A stretch of 64,000 bases of DNA from Paenibacillus lutimineralis (GCF_003991425.1 NZ_CP034346.1:2579501-2643500); one strand, 5' to 3'. Positions 8,482 through 19,312 are shown, counted from the stretch's first letter. A program made the numbers and translations. Notes: generated from the sequence alone by a model not told the origin.

Positions 8482-8586
8482 GTGGTGCCAAATAAATTCA
8501 AGGATGAGAAGCAGACGATTATTCCTTCATGGCACAGTAGACCGCTGACTGGAACAATAGTGACGGTGTACCGGACGGTACGCTAG
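8482..8586 (+). CDS. Possible leader peptide, 34 residues
   Basis: GTG-GTG start candidates directly follow AAAGGGGG, and the frame runs to TAG at 8584-8586, encoding a basic peptide with the stretch KFKDEKQTIIPSWHSRPLTG. The frame overlaps the long-range hairpin in the cellulase leader, so translation would affect folding. The ribosome binding site is almost in contact with the first GTG (better for the second), and there is no recognised homologue; it may be chance. Confidence 0.25.
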   Translation: MVPNKFKDEKQTIIPSWHSRPLTGTIVTVYRTVR

Positions 8587-8631
8587 TTAGGGAATTGAAC
8601 CGCAAACCATCAATAATTAAGGAGTGATCCC

Positions 8632-11061
8632 ATGAATTCGAAATTGTTCAAACGATTAGTGGCGATTACGGGAGTCGCGGCTTTGGCGCTGACGCTATTT
8701 CAGCCTTTTGGGGCAGAGAAGAGCTATGCTGCTGAAGCGCATGTCGACAATCCGTTCCTGGGTGCCACGATGTATGTGAACCCCGATTACGCGGCGCTGA
8801 TCGATACTTCCATCGCTCAAGTTAGCGACAGCACATTGAAGGCCAAGATGGAGACCGTTAAGTCATATCCTACAGCCGTCTGGCTAGACCGCATCGCGGC
8901 GATTAATGGCGGTGCAGAGAATGGTGGACGGAAGAGTCTGGAGCAGACGATGGATGCTATACTAGCTCAGAAGCAAGGAAGTACGCCTATCGTTGCTCAA
9001 TTTGTAATCTACGATTTGCCAGGCCGGGACTGTCACGCCTTGGCTTCCAATGGGGAGCTGCCTTTGACAGCCGCAGGCTTGCAAACTTATAAGACAGATT
9101 ATATTGACCGAATTGCCGGGATTTTTGCAAATCCGAAATATTCCAGCATCCGTATCGTTGCCATCATCGAGCCTGATTCGCTGCCGAATCTGGTGACGAA
9201 TCTGAGCGATTCCAGATGCGCTCAAGCGAATTCCAGCAATATTTATCGGGATGCCACGCGTTATGCACTCGATAAGCTGCATGCGATTCCTAATGTCTAC
9301 AATTACATGGACATTGGCCACTCCGGATGGTTAGGCTGGGACAGCAACCGTCAACCGACGATCGATCTCTTCACCTCGGTTGTTAGTGGGACTGCTGCAG
9401 GACTTGCCAGTGTGGACGGATTTATTTCGAATACAGCAAATACAACTCCACTTGAAGAGCCGAATCTGCCTGATCCGAATTTGACGATTAGTGGCAATCA
9501 GATCAAATCAGCAACTTATTATGAGTGGAATCCATATTTCGATGAAGCTGATTTCACCGCTGCTTTGTATTCGGGCTTCGTGGCCAAAGGCTGGCCATCC
9601 AGCATTGGCTTCCTGATTGATACCTCCCGGAACGGGTGGGGTGGACCAAACCGACCAACTAGTGCAAGTGGTACATCCGTTAATGCATATGTTGATTCCG
9701 GACGAGTCGACAAACGTCTTCATCGTGGTAACTGGTGTAATGCCAGTGGTGCTGGTATTGGGCAACCACCGCAAGCTGCGCCTGCGGGTTATCCGAACTC
9801 GCATCTCGATGCCTTTGTATGGGTGAAGCCGCCAGGTGAATCGGACGGTTCGAGCTCTGAAATTCCGAATAATGAAGGCAAAGGCTTCGATAGAATGTGT
9901 GACCCAACTTATACCAATGCCAATGGAACATTGACAGGTGCATTGCCAAACGCTCCAGTATCCGGACACTGGTTCCACAATCAATTCGTAGAGCTGGTTC
10001 AAAATGCATATCCGGCAATTCCAACAAATGGCGGTGGAACACCTACGGTTCCTTCTGCACCGGCAGGATTGACAGCTACCGCGGGCAATGCGCAAGTAAC
10101 GCTGAGCTGGGTAGCGACAAGCGGAGCGACAGGTTATAACGTGAAGCGAGCAACGACAAGCGGCGGCCCATACACGACGGTAACGACTGGAGTAACGGCA
10201 ACGAGTTATACGAATACGGGTCTGACGAACGGCACGCTGTATTACTATGTCGTTAGCGCAGTGAACAGCGCAGGCGAGAGTGTGAATTCTGCGCAGGTAA
10301 CAGCCACGCCGCAAGCGACAGCGACTGTACCAGCTGCGCCGACAGGATTAACAGCTACTGCGGGCAATGCGCAAGTAACGCTGAGCTGGGCAGCGACAAG
10401 CGGGGCGACAGGTTATAACGTGAAGCGAGCTACGACAAGCGGCGGCCCATACACGACGGTAGCGACCGGCGTAACGTCGACAAGCTATACGAATACGGGT
10501 CTGACGAACGGCACGCCGTATTATTATGTCGTTAGCGCAGTGAACAGCGCAGGCGAGAGCGCGAATTCTGAGCAGGTGACAGCAACGCCAAGCGGTGGTG
10601 GAACTGGAACGTCCAGTCTGGTGCTTCAATATCGGGTTGGGGACACTAGCGCTACTGACAATCAGATCAAGCCTCAATTGAATATCAAGAATAACGGCAC
10701 TTCTGCTGTGAACTTAAGTGACCTTAAAATTCGTTACTATTTCACGAAGGATGGCAATCAGGACGTTAATGCCTGGATCGACTGGGCACAGGTAGGTTCA
10801 GCCAACATTACTAATACTTTTGGCACAGTATCCGCTACGAAGGCGGACACCTATATCGAGCTGAGCTTTAGCGCTGCAGCCGGATCTATTGCAGCCGGAG
10901 GGCAGTCGGGAGATATTCAATTGCGGATGTCGAAGGCGGACTGGTCCAATTTTGACGAGAGTAATGATTATTCCTATGACGCCACAAAAACAGCCTACAC
11001 TGATTGGGATCATGTCACTTTGTATCTGAACGGCGTGCTGGTCTGGGGAATTGAGCCTTAA
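8632..11061 (+). CDS. Secreted GH6 cellulase with two Fn3 domains and CBM3
   Basis: An 809-residue modular exocellulase/endoglucanase. Residues 1-34 are a signal peptide (…EKSYAA). Residues 35-465 are the GH6 catalytic domain: YDLPGRDCHALASNGEL and IIEPDSLPNL hold the aspartates used by this inverting family, and GWLGWDSN and FDRMCDPTY complete it. Residues 473-560 and 566-653 are two nearly identical fibronectin type III modules; residues 660-809 are a CBM3 cellulose-binding module ([17 protein letters not shown] to LYLNGVLVWGIEP). GH6 enzymes with these features usually release cellobiose from cellulose ends. It precedes the GH5 gene by 66 bp with no terminator between, so the two are probably one operon. 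Confidence 0.93.
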   Translation: MNSKLFKRLVAITGVAALALTLFQPFGAEKSYAAEAHVDNPFLGATMYVNPDYAALIDTSIAQVSDSTLKAKMETVKSYPTAVWLDRIAAINGGAENGGRKSLEQTMDAILAQKQGSTPIVAQFVIYDLPGRDCHALASNGELPLTAAGLQTYKTDYIDRIAGIFANPKYSSIRIVAIIEPDSLPNLVTNLSDSRCAQANSSNIYRDATRYALDKLHAIPNVYNYMDIGHSGWLGWDSNRQPTIDLFTSVVSGTAAGLASVDGFISNTANTTPLEEPNLPDPNLTISGNQIKSATYYEWNPYFDEADFTAALYSGFVAKGWPSSIGFLIDTSRNGWGGPNRPTSASGTSVNAYVDSGRVDKRLHRGNWCNASGAGIGQPPQAAPAGYPNSHLDAFVWVKPPGESDGSSSEIPNNEGKGFDRMCDPTYTNANGTLTGALPNAPVSGHWFHNQFVELVQNAYPAIPTNGGGTPTVPSAPAGLTATAGNAQVTLSWVATSGATGYNVKRATTSGGPYTTVTTGVTATSYTNTGLTNGTLYYYVVSAVNSAGESVNSAQVTATPQATATVPAAPTGLTATAGNAQVTLSWAATSGATGYNVKRATTSGGPYTTVATGVTSTSYTNTGLTNGTPYYYVVSAVNSAGESANSEQVTATPSGGGTGTSSLVLQYRVGDTSATDNQIKPQLNIKNNGTSAVNLSDLKIRYYFTKDGNQDVNAWIDWAQVGSANITNTFGTVSATKADTYIELSFSAAAGSIAAGGQSGDIQLRMSKADWSNFDESNDYSYDATKTAYTDWDHVTLYLNGVLVWGIEP
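10048..10599 (+). repeat. Tandem 279-bp Fn3-coding repeat inside the GH6 gene
   Basis: The two Fn3 modules are nearly identical in DNA as well as protein: for example GGGCAATGCGCAAGTAACGC occurs at 10083 and again 279 bp later at 10362, and long identical tracts follow. The offset of 279 bp equals 93 codons. The single Fn3 of the neighbouring GH5 gene is clearly more diverged. This suggests a recent duplication or ongoing gene conversion. Confidence 0.85.
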
Positions 11062-11127
11062 TGAACGACTGGACCGATCTCATATTCATTCAAGTTAGCC
11101 TAAGTCCATGAAAGATGGTGAGAATGA

Positions 11128-13017
<1,890 letters not shown>

Positions 13018-13041
13018 AAGGAATGAGATTGAATTGGGAGA

Positions 13042-13072
13042 GGAGCCGCTTCGGCGGTTCTTTTCTTTTTTA
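13042..13072 (+). terminator. Terminator of the GH6-GH5 operon
   Basis: GAGCCGC-TTC-GGCGGTTC stem-loop (13043-13060) followed by TTTTCTTTTTTATTTT. Confidence 0.85.
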
Positions 13073-13250
13073 TTTTACAGCTCAAATTTATGTGTCAGGT
13101 TAAATAAGTCGATTTCATTATAATAGGGTGATTCTCAAAATATGGGATGCATGATATAACTGAAAAGAGTATTGGTAATCAAAAAGTTAAAGATCGAATC
13201 GTAAAATATGACGGTTAGGTATGAAAACAATGCGGAGGGGCGTGAAAAAT

Positions 13251-13592
13251 ATGGAATTGAGTCCGTCGGAATATGTAGTGAAGGAACGAATACCGGCCAA
13301 TCTATTTAGAAGTGTTGAAGCGGTCGGGGGAAGATTAACAATTACCAATGAAAGACTGCTGTTCACTCCGCATATGATTAACATTCAGACAGAATCTGTT
13401 GAGATCAATATGGCCGACATTGTCGGAGTCGAGAAGCGAAACACGATGGGGCTAGTACCTAATGGCATCAAGATCACGAATCGCTATGGTAGTGAATTCA
13501 AGTTTGTCGTATACAAAAGGGCTCAATTGATTGAGCTTATTAATCAGTACAGGGTTTATGGAATGTCACCAGATTCTAATAGGATCTATTAA
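13251..13592 (+). CDS. GRAM/PH-fold domain protein
   Basis: A protein of about 113 residues with a GRAM-like PH fold: LTITNERLLFTPHMIN, EINMADIVGVEKRNTMGLVPNGIKIT and FKFVVYKRAQLIELINQ are the strands and closing helix typical of the family. Eukaryotic GRAM domains bind membranes; the bacterial single-domain forms have no settled role. The start at 13251 is chosen because GGAGGGG ends 10 bp upstream; an in-frame ATG at 13221 lacks a ribosome binding site. It lies 34 bp upstream of a GyrI-like gene, possibly co-transcribed. Confidence 0.75.
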   Translation: MELSPSEYVVKERIPANLFRSVEAVGGRLTITNERLLFTPHMINIQTESVEINMADIVGVEKRNTMGLVPNGIKITNRYGSEFKFVVYKRAQLIELINQYRVYGMSPDSNRIY

Positions 13593-13626
13593 AGCTTTAA
13601 AATAACTATTTTAGGAGGAGCATATA

Positions 13627-14076
13627 ATGAGTCAAAATCCGATTAAAACCGTGCATTTGGAAGAGAAGAAATTCGTCGGGTTCCCCGTCACTTCCAGCTT
13701 TTCATTCCATGATCCTAACCGAATAGAAGAGGCAAAACGTCAATTTCTTGAGCGCAAGCATGAGATTAGAGATGTTGTCAATCCTGAAGAATACGTGTGC
13801 CCACACTTTGCCTCAGAGGTATTGTTTACTTACTTCTACTGTATGGAGGTTAGTGCACTTGAGGATATACCGGAAGGAATGATCGGTTTCACTATCCCAG
13901 CGCGCAATTATGTGACAACGAGAGCGAATGCCGATCCTTACGAAGTACTCCATGCCTACATCAAAGATAACGGAATCGATCACCATCCAAGAGCGCTTGC
14001 TTTGGAAGTGTATCCATTTGCCGACCCGGAATGGCCTGGAAAAGTCGATGTGTTTGTTCCGATTATGGAAGTATAG
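13627..14076 (+). CDS. GyrI-like / effector-binding domain protein
   Basis: A 149-residue stand-alone protein of the SOUL/GyrI-like effector-binding fold (bacterial transcription activator effector-binding type). It opens with TVHLEEKKFVGFPVTSSFSF, has the central HFASEVLFTYFYCMEVSA strand and GMIGFTIPARNYVTTRANADP, and ends LEVYPFADPEWPGKVDVFVPI, the conserved Glu-containing terminal strand. Family members bind hydrophobic or cationic small molecules, sometimes hydrolysing them or sequestering toxins. There is no DNA-binding domain. The start is preceded by TAGGAGGAGC. It precedes the broken alpha/beta hydrolase by about 50 bp. Confidence 0.8.
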   Translation: MSQNPIKTVHLEEKKFVGFPVTSSFSFHDPNRIEEAKRQFLERKHEIRDVVNPEEYVCPHFASEVLFTYFYCMEVSALEDIPEGMIGFTIPARNYVTTRANADPYEVLHAYIKDNGIDHHPRALALEVYPFADPEWPGKVDVFVPIMEV

Positions 14077-14126
14077 TCGAAGATACAGATATCTCTCCAT
14101 CATACAGGTGCCGGAGGTTAGAGCGT

Positions 14127-14880
14127 ATGCCGCACGTACAAGTTCAAGATTTGCAGATGTTTTACGAGAAGCTGGGTACAGGGGAACCGATCATTTTTTT
14201 TACATAGCAGCTATTCTCGGGGAATTCTGGCTTTTGCGAGCCAACTGCTCGATTTTCAAAAGAGTTACACTTGTTATTATCCCGATTTCAGGGGCCATGG
14301 CCGGACACGTTGCGAGAGTATGGACTGGAATTCTCCTCGGCTTGCCGAGGATATCATTAATTTCATGGATATGCTTCATATTCCTAAGGCCCATCTGTTT
14401 GGCTATAGCTTAGGAGCGAATGTTGCGCTGTATTGTGCTGTTGAGCACCCGGAGCGAGTTGCTTCCATCATTACGATTGGAACAAGCGGCTTTGCTGAAC
14501 CCGCCGGTGTCGAGGAGTTTGAGCCGGAGTGGCTGGCCCGGCACGGACAGCAAGAGCTGATTGAGCAAATGCTCGAAAGACATGAAGAAGCACACTTGGG
14601 AAACTGGCAGGAATTTATGCGTCAATCGGCCAATGAATGGCGTTATTATCCACAGTTGACGGTGGAGCAGTTAAGTGGGATTCGCTGCCCATCCTTGTTC
14701 ATTACCGGTGAGCATGATCCTTTTGCAGGAGAAGAGAAGATTAGGAAGTTAAGCTCGCTCGTTCAAGGGTCGCAGTATCTGGTCATTTCCGACTGCAGCC
14801 ATAGGCCACACACAGTTAGAGAGAAGCCGGTGCTCGTTAATGACTCGATCCTTCAGTTTCTTAGTCGAACTTCAATTTAA
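14127..14880 (+). pseudogene. Alpha/beta hydrolase, interrupted by one extra T in a T8 run
   Basis: Starting at ATG 14127 (CGGAGG upstream) the frame reads a typical hydrolase N terminus, GTGEPIIFF, and then hits TAG just after a run of eight T (14194-14201). With seven T the frame continues as IIFLHSSYSRGILAFASQLL, then YYPDFRGHGRTRCES, and joins without a break to the downstream frame that carries the nucleophile elbow GYSLGAN, the acid segment FITGEHDPF and the terminal His in CSHRPHT. The restored protein would be about 250 residues, normal for the family, with Ser-Asp-His all present. The lesion is therefore a single-base homopolymer insertion: either a sequencing error or a recent or slippage-prone frameshift. 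Confidence 0.85.
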
Positions 14881-14926
14881 GCTTGCCAGAGCTATTTCTT
14901 ATATTAGATTAGAAGGTGGTGTACAT

Positions 14927-15628
14927 ATGGACTTGAAGCAAAGGAAATGTTGGAACGAGAATCACAAGCAATTAACGAACCTGATCTTTACGATGGACAA
15001 GCATGCGCAGGCAGTTGAGCTTTTTCTGAATCAGCACGCTCTATTGCATTCTTCGCAAATGAGCCATTCGAGTGTTACGACGTTAGAGGATTATTTATTA
15101 GATCAGATGGCCGAGCATGCTTTTCGCACATATCCAGTGAAAGTTCCAGGTACGAAGAACTCCATTGCCTGGCATTTATGGCATATCACCAGAATCGAGG
15201 ATATGACAATGAATGTCCTTCTGAACGATGAGGAACAGATCTTCGAGATGGGGAATTGGAAAGAAAGGCTCCAGGTGAATTATTTCCACACGGGGAACGG
15301 GATGATGGAGGAAGAAGTTGCTGATTTGAGCTCGAATATAAATCTTTCCGCGTTGTTAGCGTATCGGCTTGAAGTTGGGCGCAGGACTCGTGAGATCGTA
15401 GCCTCTATGCTGCCGGGACAGTTCAACCAGAAGGTTGACCCAATCAGAATCAAGAAGCTGAATGATAATGGAGCTGTTAAGCAGGGAGAATCATGGCTGC
15501 TTGAATATTGGGGTAACAAAAGGCTAGGTGGTTTAATTCTGATGCCTGCGACCCGACATCTTTTTCTGCATTTGAATAAAGCGGTGCGGATAAAAGAGAA
15601 GCTGCAAAAACTCAATGAACTTGGCTAG
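14927..15628 (+). CDS. DinB-superfamily protein
   Basis: About 233 residues, all-helical, of the DinB/YfiT-like superfamily. The metal-binding His-x3-His pattern is visible as SIAWHLWHITRIEDMTMN, typical of the four-helix-bundle DinB fold, and a third His is expected near ATRHLFLHLNKA. Some members act as thiol-dependent transferases, most are uncharacterised; DNA-damage induction is known only for the name-giving B. subtilis protein. The start at 14927 follows AAGGTGG. Its transcript ends at a shared bidirectional terminator. Confidence 0.8.
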   Translation: MDLKQRKCWNENHKQLTNLIFTMDKHAQAVELFLNQHALLHSSQMSHSSVTTLEDYLLDQMAEHAFRTYPVKVPGTKNSIAWHLWHITRIEDMTMNVLLNDEEQIFEMGNWKERLQVNYFHTGNGMMEEEVADLSSNINLSALLAYRLEVGRRTREIVASMLPGQFNQKVDPIRIKKLNDNGAVKQGESWLLEYWGNKRLGGLILMPATRHLFLHLNKAVRIKEKLQKLNELG

Positions 15629-15674
15629 AGAATGGTTAGGAAATCGATCTGCTGCTAGTAGTGAATACATATAA

Positions 15675-15722
15675 AAAGACGCTTCTACCCAATAGTATCG
15701 TGGTTAAGAAGCGTCTTTACGC
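15675..15722. terminator. Bidirectional terminator
   Basis: Perfect 12-bp stem: AAAGACGCTTCT (15675-15686) and AGAAGCGTCTTT (15707-15718), with A-rich and T-rich flanks on either side. Serves the DinB gene and the convergent pseudouridine synthase gene. Confidence 0.85.
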
Positions 15723-15724
15723 AT

Positions 15725-16489
15725 TTACATACTACTGCTCGAGACTAAGTTCTCAGCAATCTGCGAATATGTCCGTGAATCCCACAAATCCCATGGAAAT
15801 TGGGATGGGGGGGAGGAGACAAGGTCGACAGGCTCCTTGGTTACCGGATGAGGGAAGCCAACATACAGCGACCAGAGTGCGATTTGCTGGCCTGGCTTGT
15901 TAATGTGTGCCCCATATTTCTGATCACCGTATAACGGACAGCCAAGCTGATTCATCTGCACGCGGATTTGGTGTGGGCGCCCGGTGTGTAGCTCGATTTG
16001 TACCAACGACAGTCCGTGCTCAGCTGAAACGCCAAGCACATGATAATCGAGAATTGCTTCCTTGCTGCCAGGCGTCCCCTTGGCCACGACGGATACCGTA
16101 TTGGTCCGCTCATCCTTCAGCAACGTGTCGATCAGGCGCCCACGCTGCTGCGGTGGCTGTCCATGAACGACGGCAACATAGGACTTAGCGAATTTCCGTG
16201 TACGCACAGCATCGGAGAGGCGGGAAGCAGCCTTGGACGTCTTCGCGAAGATCATGGCTCCGCCGACTGGACGATCCAGGCGGTGGACAAGGCCAAGATA
16301 TACATTCCCGGGCTTATTAAATCTTTCCTTAATATCTACTTTCAGCAGATTTAATAAGTCCGGATCTCCGCTAGCATCCTCTTGGGTCGGAATGTTCACA
16401 GGCTTCTCAATGCCGAGCAGATGATTGTCCTCATACAAAATTTTCATTGCTGGATGTCCCGTCGTCCAAGACACTGCAGGATCCATCAT
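15725..16489 (-). CDS. RluA-family pseudouridine synthase
   Basis: About 254 residues. The N terminus reads ILYEDNHLLGIEKPVNIPTQ and the catalytic motif is GLVHRLDRPVGGAMIFAKT, where the Asp of HRLDR is the conserved nucleophile. ELHTGRPHQIRVQMNQLGCPLYGDQKYG is the second family signature. There is no S4 domain at the N terminus, as in the RluC/RluD-minus-S4 subgroup (YjbO/YlyB-like shorter forms). The enzyme would convert uridine to pseudouridine in rRNA or tRNA. The stop of the upstream methyltransferase overlaps this start (TAATG), with GGGAGG inside the end of that gene: translational coupling. An alternative ATG is 3 bp further in (16486). Confidence 0.9.
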   Translation of the reverse strand: MMDPAVSWTTGHPAMKILYEDNHLLGIEKPVNIPTQEDASGDPDLLNLLKVDIKERFNKPGNVYLGLVHRLDRPVGGAMIFAKTSKAASRLSDAVRTRKFAKSYVAVVHGQPPQQRGRLIDTLLKDERTNTVSVVAKGTPGSKEAILDYHVLGVSAEHGLSLVQIELHTGRPHQIRVQMNQLGCPLYGDQKYGAHINKPGQQIALWSLYVGFPHPVTKEPVDLVSSPPSQFPWDLWDSRTYSQIAENLVSSSSM

Positions 16490-17352
16490 TATTCCTCCCA
16501 GCGGCCTAGAATACCACAAGGCAGATTCATGCCGGACTTCGTAATCGGGAGACCAAGCTCACCAGCAGAGATACGTCCGCCGTACCGTTGCTTCACAGTC
16601 ATCGTTAAAATGTTGTTCAGTACCGTTGGCGAAATTCCTGTTGTATAGGAATTGATCAGGAAGAACAACGGCTTATCCGAGAGGATTGACAAGCAGGATT
16701 CCACGAACGGATACAGGCTCTGTTCCAGCTTCCACGTCTCCCCCGATGGTCCCCTGCCGTAAGAAGGGGGGTCCATGATGATCGCATCGTAGTGATTGCC
16801 GCGCCGCTGCTCGCGTTGTACGAACTTGAATACATCGTCCGTAATGAAACGGACAGGACGATCGCCGAGTCCAGATAGAGCGAGATTCTCCTTGGCCCAT
16901 TGCACCATTCCCTTTGCCGCATCGACATGCACAACAGAAGCGCCAGCAGATGCGCAAGCGACGGAAGCGCCGCCTGTATAGGCGAACAGGTTAAGCACAT
17001 TAATCGGGCGCTTTGCATTGGAGATCTTGTCCATCATCCAGCGCCAGTTGGCAGCTTGCTCCGGGAAGAGACCCGTATGCTTGAAGCTGGTCGGTTTAAT
17101 ATAAAATTTGAGCTGATCAAAAGAAATCGTCCAGCGTTCAGGAATCGGCTTCTTCATCTCCCAGCTGCCCCCGCCGGAAGAGCTGCGGTGATAGTGTCCG
17201 TGCACATCCCGCCATGCCTTATCCTCGTTAGCGATCGGCCAGATAATTTGCGGATCTGGACGGCGCAGAATTACGTCGCCCCAACGCTCCAACTTCTCTC
17301 CATTTCCTGTATCGATAACTTCATAGTCATTCCATTCATTAGAAACGTACAT
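16489..17352 (-). CDS. Class I SAM-dependent methyltransferase, RlmI-like
   Basis: A 287-residue Rossmann-fold methyltransferase. SAM motif I is NLFAYTGGASVACASAGA (about residues 120-137), followed by VVHVDAAKGMVQWAKEN, and motif IV is DAIIMDPPSYGRG. The layout and the DPPSYGRG motif match the RlmI/RlmK-type family of rRNA (cytosine or guanine) methyltransferases, minus the PUA domain. It overlaps and is translationally coupled to the pseudouridine synthase gene, so two RNA modification enzymes are made together. No function-specific residue beyond these motifs was identified. Confidence 0.87.
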   Translation of the reverse strand: MYVSNEWNDYEVIDTGNGEKLERWGDVILRRPDPQIIWPIANEDKAWRDVHGHYHRSSSGGGSWEMKKPIPERWTISFDQLKFYIKPTSFKHTGLFPEQAANWRWMMDKISNAKRPINVLNLFAYTGGASVACASAGASVVHVDAAKGMVQWAKENLALSGLGDRPVRFITDDVFKFVQREQRRGNHYDAIIMDPPSYGRGPSGETWKLEQSLYPFVESCLSILSDKPLFFLINSYTTGISPTVLNNILTMTVKQRYGGRISAGELGLPITKSGMNLPCGILGRWEE

Positions 17353-17593
17353 TTACTATAATCCTTCCTTCCAAGACAAGGTAGTTCATTGAATTCCCGA
17401 TCACCAGTAGGCCTCCGGGACGATTCATTCGGTAGTTATTGTACCTTATTTAAGGGTCTCCATGCTACTGATTGATGAATCTTGACCGAACCAAGAATAA
17501 TTATAACTGACTTGGGACTGTGAAAAGACTCATAACTGTGATAATCTTTACACAAAAATGCTTCCTGCATGACAGATTGGAGAGAACGCCGAA

Positions 17594-19312
17594 ATGCTTC
17601 GAGATTTTTTTTCATATTATCGTCCTTATAAGAATCTGTTCCTATTAGACTTCACCTGCGCTGTCGTCGCAGGGCTGCTGGAGCTGGGATTCCCGATTGC
17701 AGTCAACCAATTCGTGGACAAGCTGCTTCCCGGCAAGGACTGGTCACTAATCGCGATGGCCTGTGCCGCGCTGCTCGGAATATATATTTTGAACACGGTA
17801 TTGAACTATATTGTTACTTACTGGGGACATATGTTAGGGGTTAACATCGAGACGGATATGCGTAAGAACATGTTCGAGCACTTACAGAAGCTGAGCTTCA
17901 AATTTTATGACAATCACAAGACCGGTCACTTAATGTCCCGCTTGTCGAATGATCTCGACAATATCGGGGAGGTCGCTCACCACGGGCCGGAGGATGTATT
18001 TATCGCGGGTATGACCTTGGTCGGTTCATTTCTGCTTATGCTGTCGATCAATTGGAAGCTGGCTGTGTTGACCTTCTTAGTTGTGCCCGTTCTCGTCTGG
18101 GCTGCGCTGCATTTCAATCGGCAGATGACGAAGACCTACCGTGGGCTGTTCGGGGCACTGGCAGATTTCAACTCCCGGGTTGAAGAGAATATTGGCGGCA
18201 TTCGTGTCGTTCAGGCTTTTGCCAATGAAGAGCATGAGAATAAGCTGTTCGCCGAGAACAATGGACTCTATCGCCGTACGAAGCTGCGTGCTTATAAGAT
18301 TATGGCTGGCAGCTTCTCCGTCAACTATATGCTGATACGGCTAGTCTCTTTATTCGTCATGATTTGCGGGACTTGGTTCGTTATTCGCGGCGAGCTGTCC
18401 TATGGGGAATTCGTTGGATTCTTGCTTCTAGCTAACGTCTTCGTTCGACCGATCGAGAAGATCAATGCGATCATTGAGAGTTATCCGAAAGGGATTGCCG
18501 GATTCAAGCGCTATATGGAGATCATGAATACGGAGCCAGATGTAGCGGATAAAGCGGACGCATTGGAAGTGGGGCAGTTAAAGGGAGATATCGCCTTCCA
18601 GAATGTGAGCTTTGGATACGACGGCAAAGACAGAGTGTTGAACAATATTAGTCTGAATATTCACGCTGGGGAGACCATCGCCTTTGTCGGGCCTTCCGGT
18701 GCTGGCAAGACAACGTTGTGCAGCCTGCTGCCACGGTTCTATGAGGTGGATGGGGGCCGGATTACAGTGGATGGCACAGATATCCGAGATGTTACCCTAT
18801 CCTCATTACGCCGCAACATCGGGATCGTCCAGCAAGACGTATATTTATTCTCCGGCAGTATCCGCGAGAATATTGCTTACGGTAAACTAGGGGCCAGCGA
18901 CGAAGAGATTTGGACGGCGGCGCGGCGCGCCCAGCTTGAGGATTTCATTGAAGCACAGCCCGAGGGAATGAATACCGTAATTGGGGAGCGCGGTGTGAAG
19001 CTCTCTGGCGGACAGAAGCAACGTCTGGCTATTGCCCGTATGTTCCTGAAGAATCCTCCAATTCTGATCCTGGACGAGGCTACCTCGGCACTGGATACGG
19101 AGACGGAGCTGGCGATCCAACAATCTCTTGCCGAATTATCGGAAGGGAGGACTACGCTCGTGATTGCGCATCGACTGGCAACGATCAAGAATGCCGATCG
19201 TATCGTCGTTGTAACGGAAGAGGGCATATCAGAGCAGGGACGTCATCAGGAGCTGGTGACCGCAGGCGGCCATTACAGCCGCCTGCACCAGGCACAATTT
19301 GGTGCTATTTAA
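17594..19312 (+). CDS. ABC exporter, fused permease and ATPase
   Basis: A 572-residue half-transporter. Residues 15-310 carry six membrane helices (first: FLLDFTCAVVAGLLELGFPI); residues 335-572 are the nucleotide-binding domain with Walker A GPSGAGKTT (about 365-373), Q-loop IGIVQQDVYLF, signature LSGGQKQ, Walker B ILILDEATSALD and H-loop IAHRLAT. All catalytic residues are intact, so a homodimer could be active. It belongs to the MsbA/LmrA/YknU-like group that exports lipids, peptides or drugs. Transcribed alone; its stop codon overlaps the stop of the convergent GNAT gene in a TTAA. Confidence 0.9.
   Translation: MLRDFFSYYRPYKNLFLLDFTCAVVAGLLELGFPIAVNQFVDKLLPGKDWSLIAMACAALLGIYILNTVLNYIVTYWGHMLGVNIETDMRKNMFEHLQKLSFKFYDNHKTGHLMSRLSNDLDNIGEVAHHGPEDVFIAGMTLVGSFLLMLSINWKLAVLTFLVVPVLVWAALHFNRQMTKTYRGLFGALADFNSRVEENIGGIRVVQAFANEEHENKLFAENNGLYRRTKLRAYKIMAGSFSVNYMLIRLVSLFVMICGTWFVIRGELSYGEFVGFLLLANVFVRPIEKINAIIESYPKGIAGFKRYMEIMNTEPDVADKADALEVGQLKGDIAFQNVSFGYDGKDRVLNNISLNIHAGETIAFVGPSGAGKTTLCSLLPRFYEVDGGRITVDGTDIRDVTLSSLRRNIGIVQQDVYLFSGSIRENIAYGKLGASDEEIWTAARRAQLEDFIEAQPEGMNTVIGERGVKLSGGQKQRLAIARMFLKNPPILILDEATSALDTETELAIQQSLAELSEGRTTLVIAHRLATIKNADRIVVVTEEGISEQGRHQELVTAGGHYSRLHQAQFGAI

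Larger units (their letters stand above)
8065..8631 (+). promoter_or_regulatory. Long structured leader/control region of the cellulase pair
   Basis: This 567-bp gene-free stretch is AT-rich up to about 8430 and then clearly structured. A CcpA-like site lies at 8273-8286. Three hairpins can be drawn in the 3' part: GAGCGAA-CC-TTCGCTC (about 8454-8471), a long-range stem GTGCCA (8485-8490) with TGGCAC (8532-8537) enclosing a second AAGGA/TCCTT stem, and GTACC-GGAC-GGTAC (about 8567-8580). A short reading frame is embedded in this part (8482-8586). The ribosome binding site AAGGAGTG precedes the GH6 ATG. No known riboswitch consensus was recognised. Confidence 0.45.

Noticed and set aside
8430..8631. 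Cyclic-di-GMP or cyclic-di-AMP riboswitch before the GH6 gene
   Set aside because: The conserved cores of GEMM-I, GEMM-II and ydaO classes could not be found; only generic hairpins are visible.
9508..10314. Antisense frame over the GH6 gene
   Set aside because: Arises from repetitive Fn3-coding DNA; composition (Arg, Cys) is not protein-like.
13928..14413. Separate gene covering the start of the hydrolase
   Set aside because: This frame is a shadow across the end of the GyrI-like gene and the hydrolase; only its later part coincides with a restored hydrolase region in another frame.
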